Source: Daucus carota subsp. sativus (Eukaryota; Streptophyta; Magnoliopsida; Apiales; Apiaceae). Taken from it: a DNA stretch of 64,000 nt. Shown one piece after another: positions 10,829 to 25,556 of this stretch. Under the pieces are notes generated by a model. It saw only the letters and a list, made by a program, of their open reading frames with translations, was not told the DNA's origin and made no database searches. The position numbers and the translations under genes were made by a program. The stretch lies in the NCBI RefSeq assembly GCF_001625215.2, contig NC_030382.2, positions 29,374,610 through 29,438,609 of the forward strand. The letters are read 5' to 3'. How positions within the stretch are numbered: position 1 is the stretch's first letter; the number at the start of each line of letters is the position of its first letter.

Positions 10829-11650
10829 TCAATGTGATTTGATATGTTCCCTTCCTGCACCATGAATGTTGTATCTTGGAACAAAATCAGTCTTTTCAAT
10901 AACATGTAAGACAGCAAACAACAAGTCTTTTGTCGGATCTTTAGACTTAACAATAAGAAGAGGCATAAATATGTATGGAGCCTTCGTGCACAAAGCCAAG
11001 GAAAGGTTGTAAACAACAATCATCACGGGTCATATTGTATGGTCTCTCGCATGTGTATTATGAAAGGGATCAAATCCGTCAGTACAAAATCCGAGTCTCA
11101 CATTTCGAATCTCCTTTGAAAATCTACGATTAGATTGTTTACATTCATTTTTTTCGGTTGGATGACTTAATTCACTTTCAACCACATTTCTGTCATGATT
11201 CCAACTCATATATTTTGCAGTCTTCCCAGTCATGAACAAATGTTGCAATCTAAGGGTGAGAAGAAAATAGCACAAGACCTTTCGTAGGATCTTTTTCTCT
11301 ATTTTTTTGCTATGATTTTTAATTCCTTGTATCAACTTTCATTATATATCACAACGCGTCTTCTCGTTGTTTTCCGTGTAAAATAGCATACAATCATCTT
11401 CACAAGCATTAATTTTTTCATATCTCAAATTCAATCTCTTAAGTATATTTTACATAGTATAATAGGTTTGAATAGGTTTATGAATGACAAGAAAGAGTGA
11501 TCCAATGAGCTTAAGTAACTCATCAAAATCATTGTTAGTGCAATTATACTTGTTGAAATAAACGAACTCAACGATTGTATAGTTGACATTAGTTGGATAA
11601 ATTGGTTATGAAGCACTATGAATCATCTTGCAAAATTCTTTTGCCACTGG
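10829..11650 (-). pseudogene. CACTA (EnSpm) TNP2 transposase fragment
   Basis: Minus-strand frames give, in TNP2 order, LNLRYEKINACEDDCMLFY, NNEKTRCDI, FLLTLRLQHLFMTGKTAKY, SKEIRNVRLGFCTDGFDPF and VYNLSLALCTKAPYIFMPLL. These are conserved TNP2 motifs (zinc-binding CEDDC and C..C pairs, then the NVRLG-CTDGF-PF block). The frame shifts repeatedly and the rest of the transposase is missing, so the copy is dead. Confidence 0.85.
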
Positions 11651-12354
11651 ATTTAGTTCATCCTACATATGCTCACAATACCTATTCGTCTCCCACAATC
11701 TCTTAACATATCATAGGCGTCCTAATACATATCATGATATCATCATTCACATCACCAACATGTTATTACTCATTTCGACCTTTTCTTCTGCCATTTTCTC
11801 TCCATGTGCAGTTCATGTAGTATACCAGTATATCATACTGTATCGATACAAATCAAGTTTGATAATAATACGAGTCTTGTGATGCTTGTTTTTACAATTT
11901 CCATATGAACACCTAACAAGCCCGCCATTTCTTCCACGAAGATTCTCACAAGCAAATTTAATGAAATTATCAATACTATTTTGGTATTAGTCTCTTAAAT
12001 ATCTTGACTCATTAAACCGATCATGACTAATTAAACTACGATCAGATTAATATATATATACATTGAATTTATTTGAATGCATTTCAACACAAATACACTA
12101 ATAAAAATATGCTACAATTATGTGCAAACATTTCACAACTATGGAAATATGAAAATTTCATATATATGTAAAAAAAATTCTACTATTACAATAATTGATA
12201 AACACATGCATATATAAGTTGTTAATGACTAAAAAATTATTTACTTGATGTTTTATAAAGATTTCATACGAAAATCATAAGTTTCATATCATAAGTCTGA
12301 GAAAAAAAAAGAAAGAGACAAAAAGAAAGTAAATGGGGGTAAGAGGAAGAAGTA

Positions 12355-12902
12355 ATATAGGAAACAACGGTTATCGGAAAAGAAAGATGGTTGAATATCT
12401 CACTTTTTGCAGCTAATTTTGACTAAAAACGATCGAAAATGTGTAAGCGACTAAAAACAGTCGAAATTATAATATCGACCAAAACCAGTCGAAAAAATAT
12501 AATTAACGAGACCAAGTTAAATTACTTTTTTCGATCGGTTTCTGTCCAAAAATTTATTTTTGACTAAATAAGGTTGACAAATCGAAAGCCGAAAGGGACC
12601 AACATTATTGTGAACATTTTCAATTGAAAAATGCGACAAATTTCTCGCCACGAAACATTTTTGACCAAAATAATGGCCGGGGAGAACTTGAGGGAGTAAA
12701 TTCAAGTGGCCAAAATGCCCGATCACAATTAAATATATTTTTGATCGTGTTTTTTTGACTGCGCTTATTTTCAACCACATAAGGTCACTTTTAATTGGTC
12801 TGACCGACTTAATTCGACTACTTTTAATATCAATCGTTTACGTTCGAAAAAAAAAGACCCGTCGAAACTTGTGATTAAATTTAGCCGCATTTTCTATGAT
12901 GA
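12355..12902. mobile_element. Probable CACTA subterminal and terminal region
   Basis: A cluster of short repeats of the form GACTAAAAACGATCGAAAAT and CGACCAAAACCAGTCGAAAA fills about 12415-12560. The outer edge, read on the minus strand, is CATCATAGAAAATGCGGCTAAA, close to the plant CACTA end type CACTACAAGAAAATGCGGC. It is probably one end of the element that held the TNP2 fragment at 10.8-11.65 kb. The other end was not found. Between 11650 and 12355, and from 12903 to 13258, I recognise nothing. Confidence 0.55.
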
Positions 12903-13258
12903 AAGGGAAGGGCTCTTCCATATTCTTATCATCTAAATGGCTCTCATAAGACTTCTTCTTCTTCAAAAATTGTACTCTCGGAGGACGTGCCCTTCCGATA
13001 TACATCACTCTTCTCATATAAATTCTTATGCAACTAGACCTTACAAGCAATATATTTTTCTGGGAGGTTACAACATCTAAAGGCGTGTCCTCTAACACGA
13101 AGACTCAATCGTATCGTTATTAACATCCTTGACCACATAAAGTCACTCACATTTGACAAAAATCCCATCCAATATTAGATATGCAATTTTGTTGAAAAAA
13201 TTATTTTATTTTAGTGAGTTGGACGATTATATTTACTAAATCCTAAACTAATATATAT

Positions 13259-13804
<546 letters not shown>

Positions 13805-14536
13805 CAATCTAGGGAGGGCACCTTATATGGAGTTATATAGTACACTCGATCTGAACCGTTGATATTAAAAAAAACTAACGGCTGTGATTAAGCATATTAA
13901 ATACATGTTAAAACAGTTGGATCTAAATTTAATTTGGCAACTATACACACAGAGGAGCTATACACACACTGGACCTATACACACGGAAACTTCACACTGA
14001 GAGCTTCACACACACAGCAACTACACAGCTTGAGAGATTCGAACGACGAAGCTCAGAAACAAGCTCGAAACAACGAATCGAGCTTCTTTATCTATCAAAC
14101 CGAAGGTTCAGAAGCGAATCGAAGCAATTCGATTCAATTTTGTTTTGATAAATTAGGGTTTCAAAATAATCGAAGCTAATCGAAGCTGTTTTGGTTTGTT
14201 TCAGGTGATTTAGAGCAGTATTGATAGCTTAGAAGATGCTCCGCCGAATAGGTCAGTAAAATTCCGGCGAACTCTTCATAATTTTATATTCTACAATAGA
14301 ATGTTGTGAATTAGAATAATATACAATATACAATAGAATGTTTATTATTGTTCTACAGTAGGTGATTTAGCAATGTTCGAAATACATATGTTCCACAATA
14401 GATGTAATTCTGATTATTCTATATTAGAATAATATCATTTTCATAAAACAGAGCATGTTTATTAAGTTTATAGAGTATTTTTCATTATTTTGCATCTGTA
14501 GTAGAACATATTACAATTTCATGATGTTTGTGCTAC

Positions 14537-14720
14537 ATTAGAATAAAATCATTGTTTATAGTACATAGAGTTTTATCTTCCACAGTAGAATATATTACAA
14601 GTTTGTCAAATTTGTTGTATATTAGAATAAAATCATTGTTTATAGTACATAGAGTTTTATCTTCCACAGTAGAATATATTACAAGTTTGTCAAATTTGTT
14701 GTATATTAGAATAAAGATAT
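14537..14720. repeat. 84-bp tandem repeat, about two copies
   Basis: The unit starting ATTAGAATAAAATCATTG repeats at 14537 and 14621 and begins again at 14705. The two full copies are nearly identical and contain the TTCCACAGTAGAAT palindrome of the host element. An 81-residue frame here is an artefact. Confidence 0.9.
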
Positions 14721-15284
14721 ATCATTCCTCGAGCAATTCTGATTGCAATATCAAAGCGTGTATTCCAATTTAGCACTAAACATAAAAACCTTTTGTTGTC
14801 CTTTAGTTCCACGCAAGCTTCATTTGTGGAAGATAGGTTGGATGATCAAAATAACCTTGCCATAAAAAATTCTTCTCACTAAACATATTCTTAAATAGAA
14901 CTAAGTTTCCAGTATTCAGTAGCTGAGCTGAGTTTTTACATCCGGATTATGAAATGTTAGTTGACTAAATTGAAATATGAGGAGTTTCACTGTAAAATAA
15001 AACAAGTTGTCCTGTTTTATCCATTTAGTATCACTTAAGCTTGTGTGACATTTAGTCATTGTTTCATGTTATAATTGTATGGAACATTGTTTACAGGCAC
15101 ATATTTAGAGTACAACTTTAAAGCTATTTGCTCTTTCCATATTTTAACTCAAAGTGTATCTCTTAAGGAATAACTCAAAGTGGATCATATAAAATTATAC
15201 TGGCTCTGCCTCTGGGTCATATGACAGCACAATCATTCTAATACTTTATTTATTTATTTGCATAAATTAATTAAAGTGTTTTAG

Positions 15285-18200
15285 GATGTCTCGGTGGTAT
15301 TACCATCCTTTATCTTTTCGAAGCTATTTGACTGAAAAATCAGTTAAAAAACTGAAAAAATGGGTATCAAGACATAAAGTGTTCTCAAGCAGATATGTCT
15401 TCATTCCAATGTGCCAATCGTAAGTAAATTAACAACATGATGTTAGATATGTACTAAACATTCTTCAAACCAATTCTAATAAATTTATATTTGTTCATGA
15501 CAGAAATCACTGGAACATGCTCATTATATGCAACATTGGCGAGGATATGAATTCTGAAACAAATAGTCCATGCATGTTCTTATTGGACTCGCTTCAAATC
15601 GGTGAAGCTACAAGACTTGAACCAAGATTAAGAGAGTAATATCTTATATTAACTACTAATTATAGTTTAATTATTTCTTATATATAAATATTATATTGTA
15701 ACATAAAATTTGATATGATGCAAACTTCAGGTTTGTGTTTCATTTATATGAATCTGGAAATCGAAGAGAATCTGCTGAGGAAATCTTCAATATACCATAC
15801 AACATACCATCAATTCCACAACAAGAAGATGGGACTAAATGTGGTTATTACATGTTGTTTTACATGTTCAAATTCCTCACTGCTTGTCCTTATCAATTTG
15901 ACATTTCTAAGGATTATCCAGGATTTGTAAGTTCTTATTTATTGGCTTTCTGTAATCTATATGTTCCTAATCTGTGTAATGATTTATAAAATAAAATGAT
16001 GTGTTAAAAACTTGTCTGTTGTAACAGATGACTGAAGATTGGTTTGATAAGGATGAATTTCAAAAATTTTATGAAGACTTGACATCAGAGAAAGAAAAGG
16101 ATTGTAGTTTATCTGACACAACTACAGATAAAAAGAAAGATGGTGAAGGAAGTAGCATTCAAAAAATTGAGAATGTGAATAATGATATGCTGCAAACAAC
16201 GCCATCACATGATCTATTCAGATCTAATGATGCCCTCCCTCCACTGGTATCATACACCCCAGAAAGCTCACAAGAAGAGCAGAAAATAACTCAATGTAAG
16301 GAATTCTCCACTTTGTTAAGTTTATATTCTTTAGAACTTTGTTTATTGCAAATTGCTTTAAAGAAACATAATGTTGTTCTTTAAATATGTCTCCCTGTAG
16401 GCAATAAGCCATCCCCTTTGCCAGTAATTGAAGAATCAAAGATCGAGGCTGATGTTGTCAAAAAGAAAAAGACAATCAAATTTAAAATCAAATCAGGGGA
16501 ACAAAGAAAATCACCTAGGCTCATTGAAGCAAAGAAAAGTCCTAATGATTACGCCAAGGATGAGACAAAAGATGCTGCAGAAGAAGATGAAAGAAATTCT
16601 ACAGAAGAAGAAGCTGAACCAGTCGTGATTGCTGTAGTTGATGGTAATGAGGATGAAGAAAATCTGGATGAAGACAAGGCTGATGAAGATGATTTTATTG
16701 AAGATGGTAAAAGCAAGAAAACAACTAAGCCTAAGAAAAAGAAGAGAAAAGCTTCAAGTCCGGTAAATAAGTTTATTATTCAACATTCTATTTCTTGTTT
16801 CACTTCATATATTAGGAACACTCTTTCATATATGTGCACACATTTGGAACCTGTCTATCTTTTGATATGTGTAATTCAAATACTAAATATTTTCCTTTAA
16901 TCTGGATGATATTAGGTCAAAATGAAAAGAGCCAAGAAACGAAAAAATGTCAAAGAAGAAGAAGAAGAAACAGAAGAAGAGGAACCAACTGAGAACAGAA
17001 GAAATCCTGAAACAGACATGCCAAATAAGATATTGTTACGTGCCTACCCGAAAACCTTCACCGATGCTATCCAGGCATTGACAGAAGATCAGAAAAAATG
17101 GGTGACTGAAGCGGGATTTGGCCCTCTCTTATCATTTGCAATGAGAAAAGTTCCGCACTCAATGTGTGTGAATATAATTTGGTGGTATGATTTGACCGAA
17201 GATGAGATGATCTTCAGTAAACAAAGGGTGAAGATCACAGAGCAAGATGTGGCTGATACCCTTGGGCTGCCAAAGGGAGAGAAAGAAATCTGTTTCAAAA
17301 AAGGCAAAGTTAATAGAGACAAATTCTCTAGATGGAGGGCACAATTTCCTGACAAAGATGGAAATAGAATCACAGAGTTGACCGTGTATGAGGCGATAAC
17401 AAGATCAAGAGTGGTGGATCTTCATTTCAAACAAAACTTCATGATTCTAATGATGAATCTGTTTGTATACACAAACAACAGCTCTTTCGTTTGTCAAGAT
17501 GTTTTGGGATTTGAAGACGAGTTTGAAAACGCAAGCCACTACAATTGGTGCAAGCTTGTGGTTGAATCTCTTCGATCTACTCATGAGGAATGGTGGGATG
17601 ATCCTCAGAAAAAGTACTACACTGGTTCACTAGTGTTCCTCCTTGTAAGTAAACATATAATATTAATAATTCATACTTGTCCTTAATTTCTATTGTGCAT
17701 TGATTTTAACTAACAATGTTTGCAGTTCTTCTACCTTGACCGAAGCGTCCATACTGAATATAGAGCAGAAAGGACAAGGCCTGTATTCATTGGTTGGAGG
17801 GATTCAATGATTGAAAATAGAAACAGAAGTGAATCCATTGATGGAACATTTATGAGAGGAGAAATTGTAGGTTCATTTGTCCAATTAATATAATTCTCAA
17901 CCGATTTCTTTGAAAGATTATGATTAAATTTTGTTTTTGAAATACATTTCAGGTTGGACCATTGCACATTTCAAACACTGGAGAGAGACAGAGTACTAGA
18001 AATGTATCAGCTGAAGAACATAGGCAGCAGGTAAGAATGACAAACACATCATAAACTACATTCTCAATATAAACATATGTGATAAGTAAACTACAATTTT
18101 CATATGTTATTGAACTTTGAAAATATAGGATGTAAATCATGAAAATGAGGAGGCTGCAATTTTGAAAAACAAAGGAAAGTTACCAGCTGAAGAATTTGTG

Positions 18201-21200
18201 GATGTAAACTTCTCAATTCTATTCTCTAAAGATTATTTTAATTTATTTGGATTTATTTTAATTATGTTCTATAGTACAATAGTAATTTTGTGCTTCCAAA
18301 GTATGCTCGATTTAATTGATTATTAAACTGCATCAATCTTATGCTTTTATTAACAACATAAATATGTCTTCTCTTACAGATATTTCAAGAAGGTGAGAAT
18401 TTTAAAACACCAAAAGAAACCTTAAGGGGAGTAGAAATGATTCCACAAGTTTTCAAGGAAGATGAAACTTATTCTGGAATCATGTCTGTGGCGAGAGATA
18501 TTAAGTACACGTATGAAGATAATGAAATTATCACTGAAGAGGTACAAATCTTTTTTTTTTATAATTCTATAAAATCTAGTTTATCTTGTGTAATTATATA
18601 AAGTTTTGAATAATGTTATTATGTCTTTGAAACTATGAAATGATGACACAAGTTGATAAAGACATCAAAGAATTGGAATTTGTGTATCAAAAATGCAAAA
18701 ACAACTTGAAGCTGGCAAATGACCTCTTCCCAAACAACCATAACCTGAAGCTGTATGAAGACAAATTTGCGAAAATGTATCAACCACAAAGTCAGGAAGA
18801 AGAAGAACAACAAAGGTATTATAACAACACTTAGAATATAATGTAATTTTTGTGATTGTTTACTTTGATAATTGTATGATTCAATATTCTTATTTATCAT
18901 ATGTCATTCTCTTCTATTCTAGTTATCATTAAAATATAATTCAAGTGACAATAACATATTTTGAAAAACAGAATTGAACCAGAGAGTGACAGAGACCCAG
19001 AATGGCCTTACTACACGAACAAGGACTGGAAAACCATTGATATTTTAGCGCTTCCAAAATACGATAGAGCATATAACAAAATGTTTGATCTCGATGATTT
19101 TCTTGGTGATCTAACATTGGGTGGTGAACGTATTGATTTTGATAGATTTGAAAGAGAAGGTGACACTGAATATAATCCAGGAAGACTGAGGAGAGAGGTA
19201 AAGGTCGGAGACTCCAAAAAATCACCATTTCTTGATCGCACAATTGACTTCAACAAGCAAAAGATTACAAAGGCAGAGGAGGAGGTGTGGAATTGGATCA
19301 CAGCAGATACATCAGATGCAACGTATGTTTTCACTAACATATTTGATTAAATTAAAAAATACGTCATTACTAAATCTATGCAGTGCTTTTAAGTATGAAT
19401 AATATAATGTTACTGCAGCCAAATTATTTTCTTCTGGGAGGATGTAATTTGCATGAGCTACCAGATTAAAACTTTTCAATTCAATGAAAAAATATCAACT
19501 GCTGTCATTGATGTATATGCGACCATCCTGAATGAAGATGAAAAATACAGATCCCCAGACTCCCCACACCGGTTCTTTTGCAACACTAGTATCACGGTAT
19601 GCTACTAGACGAAATATTTTAGACACAATGAAAGTCTTTAATAATATGTAATATGCACTGATTTATATTAACTTCTATACACTAGTGCAAAAATGACTTT
19701 CAGCGTCGGTCAAAATAGCCCTAAGGCGTCGGTCAACAGGCGTAGCAAATGTAGAAGACGCTGCAAATGTAGGAGACGCTGTAGGTCTAGACCTACAGCG
19801 TCGGTTAACCTAGCGTCGCTGATGGTGAACCAACAGCGTCGGTCTTCTAGATTGCCGACGCTATAAGTCAGTACAAAAGCGTCGGTCTTCTAAATTGCCG
19901 TCGCTATAGGTCAAGACCAACAGCGTCGGTCTTCTAAAATGCCGACGCTATTGTCTTGACAACAGCGTCGGTCTTTTAGAATGCCGACGCTTAAAGTGGT
20001 GCCATCTGCGTCAATTTTTTAGAATGCCGACGCCTTTGCTGTTGATATGGCAGCGGCTGTTTTTTCTACTTAACCGACGCTTTTGGTATTTTTAATTTTT
20101 CTTTTTTTAGATTTTTTTTATACCTACTAAACCCATCAATTATAAACCTGTTTCATCATAAATTCAATATTCAAAAACTAATAGCTCAAAATTATAAATA
20201 CAATACACCCAAAATTTAATATAGCTCAAAAATTATATTATAATAAATTAAAAAGATTGTTTACATTAGAAAGAGTACAATATTAATTACAATCTCTCTA
20301 GAAATTAAGTCAGTTACATTAAACATCTTAGAGCATAAAAATCTCTCAACTAACTCCGCTTTCTTGAAGCTCCTTTTTCTGCACTCCCGTTTTTGCATTA
20401 ATCGCCATCTGTCATGAATCAAAATAGTTTATGTAAGTACATAAAGCATATTGAAAATCACTCTTCGAGAAATCATGAATTGAGAATATGAATTATTTAC
20501 ATGTACTTCAACAAATTACCCGACTAGAGACATTCAAGAGTAAAAAACTGAGCCCAAATCTCTCGAATCTCATTGATTTCCTTTTTGCCATAACTCCTAG
20601 AACCAAGAACCTGCCAAGTATACCAAATATAAGAGATAACATATTTCAAAAATAAAACTCGAGCTTTAAACTTGTAAAATAGTGTTTGAGTTGTTTCTCT
20701 TACCACTTCCCACTTCCCAGTTCGTGTTAGAATTTTTCTGAGAAAGCATGACTATGTCATACATGTACCTCATGACAAAAAATCCACATTCTGTACCTCC
20801 TACCTGTTGAGGACACTATACATAGATAAACAAAATTTAGTAAGTAATAATTAAATAAATGAGGAAGAAAATAATTTAAACAACAGAAAGTTATACCTGA
20901 ACCTCAGTGTGATGCCATATAAATTCTTTTCTATTGTTCCTCAGTCCACTTTGAGACACGTATAATTTGAATGTCCTGTAAAATACATATATGTCATCAA
21001 ATCACTTATAGAACTAGAATACATACATTACATTACAGAACATGAAACTTGAACTTATATATAACATACATTCGTGCAGGTATTCTTCCTTTCTTTTTTC
21101 AATGAATCAAACACGCAGATAGCACTTTCATTAAGACAAAAAAGGAGCAACATCCAGTGGTCACTACAATAATACAAACATATATAATTAGATAGGACTA

Positions 21201-24200
21201 CATCATATAACAATACAATTCTAATTAAAAATGATTTTGTTCTTACTCTTGGATGTAAGGTGCTATGATATAACGTTTATCTTGGAAGCATTTCTGCTAG
21301 AAGTTTGAGCATTTATGTGAAACTCTTGTCACTCCACCCATTTTTTACTTTGAGCTTACACAACTTTAAGGTTGTCGATAACCTGGTAAATTAATTATTG
21401 CACCCAGGATATAAAAGTTTTTTGGAATCGTCCACCAAATTTTCAAGAACTTCCGGCTGGTGCATTAGAATATCTTCAACGTCATGGATCATCTCATCGA
21501 CCCTGTCGTTTTCTGCATCATCTTCTTCTTTTGAAGGCATTTTATCTCCATTACTTTCATGATTTCCACTATATGTCTCGGTATTCTCAGAGTGTATTCC
21601 CTCCCCATGCCAAATCCACTTAATATAATCAGCCATAAAACCACGCCGAAATAAATGTTCACGAACTGTATCAACATTAGGATATTTTTTCAAATTATAA
21701 CAATCACGACATGGACATGTGATCCTCTCTTCTCCTTTCCTCTTCAAATATTCCACCGCACATGCAATGAACTCATTAACGCCAGTAACATATTCATGCG
21801 CAACCCGTGAAATTTTGCACATCCAGGTAAGACGATCCATTATCTATCTCTATAGAATGTGTAAAACAAAGGTCAGCAAGTATTAAATTAATGGTGGTGT
21901 TTATGAACAAAATAAGACATTACATAAAGTTTTTTAAAATATTTATTATTTTAAACTCCACAATTTAATTAATTAATTAATTAAGTACATATATAAGTTA
22001 TAGATGACCATTATATGTACTACTGTATTTGTATATGTCGCACGACTGAACACATATGCTAGAGTATATAATACTAACAAAATAACTAGAGCTAGCAATA
22101 TGGTCTAAATCCATGAAACAGAACCACATTTCTGGTTTTGGTTTATACCAAGATCATAGACTTTATTTTTGACCGGTTTGGTTTAGGATCACAGGTTTGC
22201 TCAAGTTATAGATATTTGACTGTGATAGCTATACTTGAAACCATAATAACTGACTTCGTGTTATAATACTCCAAACTGTAATGAAACACAGAAAAACACA
22301 TAGATGGTGTGTTTCCATGTCCCTTCCCTGGTGCAACCCAGCTTACTCAGAAATAACATAGTAAAATCCTCAATCAAAAATACACATATACTTCCAAGCT
22401 ATAAACTGAAAGTTAAAAGGAAAAATAGAGACAAGGTAAACTGCTTGAACTATTTCGGTGACTTGATGTCATAGTGTATCAGTCTAGTGGTTATATAATT
22501 AAACATTACTGAAAATTCTATTATTCATCAAAAATTTCTTTGGACGTGTACCTATTTTAAGCACCTATATATGTTAGATGTCCACAGCAATACCAAATGA
22601 AAAGTATTATAAAATGAAAAGAATTTATTTATCATAAATTATATTTAATTATATATATTTATTTGATTGTAAATTTATTAATTAAATTTACAATAGTGTT
22701 CGAGGCTTGTATCTTGATATTACAATAGTGTTTGTGCTGTTTTCACATGTGAGTCTAAAGCCAAACCAATTTTAATGCTGTAGTTTTCTCTTGCTTAAAC
22801 ATATTGATTAGTTTTAGATGTTTAAGCATTGTATGTATACAAAGTTTTTGACTAAGTTTTGTTTTGTTCTGTTATAATTAGAAGCCAAACAAGATGACAA
22901 TGTCATAGTACAGAGAGACAAAAACACTTCTACTGCCAAAAATTAGAATTGAAAACTACACAACACCATAATCACTAAACTTATACTCAGAACATTTTAA
23001 AATAAAACCCAATATATACAAAATTATCGACTTTTAAAAATAACTGCAAAAATACCATTCATAATTTTTAAAATTTGTGCTCAGGAAAGAAAATAGAGAA
23101 CATGAACAAAATCTAAATTTTTTTCCCTGATCAGAAAAAGTATTATCTTTAATGAATTCTATTTTATTCTGATACTTTGTGCAAGTAACCTGTTAAGATG
23201 CTAATCTATTACGACGGTGCTCCACTCCCTGTCCCCCACAGAAGTGCTACAATAGTGGACGAGGTTTGTATCTTGATCAAGGAGCTGACTGTGCATCATT
23301 CTTCTTATTAAAACAGCACAAGATCGAAATCACCCAACTATTCTAAATTTGTTTTACTGTGTCTTGTGGTTTTGTACTGGTCTTTCAAGTCAATCTAGCC
23401 TTAATCCTAAATTACTCAAGCACATCCAAATGATTAGTTTCAAGTATTTTTACTTATTCCTTTCCATTCTCCCCAACCAAACACAATATTAGTCCTTTAC
23501 AGGTGAATGCTTGCATATATACTAGGATATCTAACACTTTCCTTAACAAAATAATTAGAACAATATATGAAGAGATTTTGCTAAATAAACTATGGTGTTT
23601 TTGTCAGATTTTCAGCAGAGAACAAAAGAAACACAACAATCTCAGCCAAAGTTAAATAAATCGGGGAGGATAAAAAACCCAAATCTTAAACAAGAAGTTA
23701 AACGAGAAGAAAACCTGGAATAACAAAGCTCTTAAACCTTGAACCCACCACTAGTAGCAGCCCAACGAGAAAACCCCTAAATTGAAAGCAGCCGAGAGAT
23801 AAACCCCTGAATTGAAAGCAGCCGAGAGAGAAACCCCTAAATTGAAAGCAACCCAGCAAGAAAACCCAGCGGAAACGAGAGAATCACAGTTGCTGGTGAA
23901 GGTGAGAGAAACCCCTAAATTGCTGACGATATAGCGGGTTGTTGGTGACGATACAGTGGATTTAGCGATGAGGAATGGGTGAAATCAGCCCAGCAAGAAA
24001 ACCCAAATAACAACCTGAGAAAACCCAGCAGCGAATTAACAATTGAACCCAGCGATGGAGATTTTCAGCGAGGGTCAGGATGCGGAGAGACAAGGGAGTA
24101 TGTAGTCGCGCGAAATGTCGAAGTAGAGTTTAGAGTCAGGTTTAGTGAGCAGCGGGGGTTTAATTAATCTAGAATTTTGTTTTTTAAAAAATATAAACAC

Positions 24201-25556
24201 TTCTTACGTTGGTTAAATGAACACCGACAGTATTGCCTCTTTTACAGCGTCGGTTAAAGCATGACCAAAACAAAATGATAACAAGTAGCGTCGGTTAGAG
24301 AGGGAACCGACATTATAGAGTGATCAATAGCGTCGGCATTCCAACAGCCGACACCTTTGTATCGAATATAGTGATCAATAGCGTCGACATTCAAATGACC
24401 GACACTATTGGTGTATAAACAGCGTCGGTTAAGTGACTAAACCGATGCTAAAAGTGGTGAAAAAATAGCAACAACGTCGGCATACCAAATAACCGACACT
24501 GATTGGTATCAAGCGTGTCGGTCCTCTACTTAACCGACACTAAAAGTGCGACTCCAAAAGTCACTTTTGTACTAGTGATAGTTTATATTAATTTGAGTTT
24601 GTTTGTACAATACATGGGATGTCATTGACAAAAAGGAACCATGTTGAGACTCCTGAAGAGGCTAAAGCAAAGTATAGAAGGTTTTGTTCAAGATTAAATA
24701 TATGGCTTCTAAAACATGATACAAAAATTGATGATATCGATCTGGTACATTCTAAATCATTTAATAAATAATTTCTGTTTCACACAAAAACACAAACATA
24801 GATAGACTAAAATATATATATTTCACATTTATTTATGCAGATATTTTTCCCAATCCATGATGTAGACCACTATTATGTTGTCTGTTTCAACATTAAAAAT
24901 CCATCAATAGAGATCATTGACAACAATAGAATTGCAGATGGCAGCAATGCAGTCTATGATGGATTACCGGAATGCTTGGTATTTTTCTACTTTTATTTGT
25001 AACTATTAGTTGTGTTATATGTATTGACCACAAATTTGTTTTCAGCAACAACATTTTGTGAGCTACTTGGAAACAAGCAGTCCGGCCAAGAGTAAACAGT
25101 TGGGCAGCGTTTCAATTGTTCGACTAGATATGAAATGGCGAACAATGTATAACAAGGTGGATTCTGGAGTGTTTGCCATTAACCATATGGAAACCTACAA
25201 AGGCAATGGATTGAGGAACTGGGAATGCAAATTTGCATATGAAAAGGTAAGACCATTCCATATCTGATTTGAGTTGTATAATAATTAAATTATAGTATCA
25301 CCAAAATGCTATTTAGATACTTTACTCTAATACTATTGGTATTCAGTGTTCTACTATCTATTCAGTTCTAGAATACTTTATGCTCCAGACAAACTAACTA
25401 GTTTAAATGATCAATATATTGATGCAGGGAGTTCAACAGAAAAAACAGCTGGAGAAGGCATGCCAGATTTATGCCTCAAAGATTATATATTCACCAATAA
25501 ATCTGTACAAAAACAAAATGGTGAATGAGATCAAGTCGTTGTGTCAACCAAGATGA
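15285..25556 (+). CDS. Transposon protein: Ulp1 domain, PMD-like region, second Ulp1-like domain
   Basis: Exons I can chain: 15285-15420ish, 15504-15635, 15731-15926, 16028-16295, 16401-16762, 16916-17644, 17726-17866, 17953-18030, 18129-18203, 18380-18541, about 18640-18814, 18972-19322, 19419-19596, 24598-24744, 24841-24978, 25046-25246, 25428-25556. The first domain has a C48 set: His in NHWNMLIICN, Asp in FLLDSL, Gln and Cys in PQQEDGTKCGYYM. A Lys/Glu-rich linker follows, then a plant-mobile-domain-like block (VPHSMCVNIIWW, VADTLGLPKGE). The last exons form a second C48 fold with His in HDVDHYYVVCF and Asp in EIIDNN, but VDSGVFAINHMETY where the family has DCGVF. I cannot find an acceptor for the 18542-18640 intron, so one lesion is possible. 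The N-terminal exons are also unresolved. It could be two genes instead of one. Ulp1 proteins cleave SUMO; the role in transposition is unknown. Confidence 0.65.
19680..24577 (-). mobile_element. CACTA (CMC/EnSpm) element nested in the MULE
   Basis: The left end CACTAGTGCAAAAATGACTTT and the reverse complement of the right end CACTAGTACAAAAGTGACTTT are classic CACTA termini. The 3-bp target duplication is ATA (19677-19679 and 24578-24580). Subterminal repeats of AGCGTCGGTCTTCTAAAATGCCGACGCTA type fill 19700-20080 and 24200-24545. The 4898-bp element holds only a transposase-associated domain and an Ulp1 domain on the minus strand, so it is non-autonomous. It sits in an intron of the Ulp1-type gene, between exons ending at 19596 and starting at 24598, and need not destroy that gene. 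Confidence 0.93.
20700..21840 (-). pseudogene. CACTA remnant: transposase-associated domain and Ulp1 protease
   Basis: On the minus strand the frame 21840-21391 starts MDRLTWMCKISRVAHEYVTG and continues ERITCPCRDCYNLKKY and VREHLFRRGFMADYIKWIW. This is the transposase-associated domain (CPCR-C, HL-GF motifs) found at the start of CACTA TNP2 proteins. Downstream exon-like pieces form an Ulp1 domain: FQDKRYIIAPYIQ, then SDHWMLLLFCLNE (His), CVFDSLKKERK (Asp), EFIWHHTEVQ and QQVGGTECGFFVMRYMYDIV (Gln, Cys), ending about 20710. All four C48 active-site residues are present. The TNP2 catalytic body between the two parts is missing, so the transposase is deleted. Whether the protease part is still expressed is unknown. 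Confidence 0.8.
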
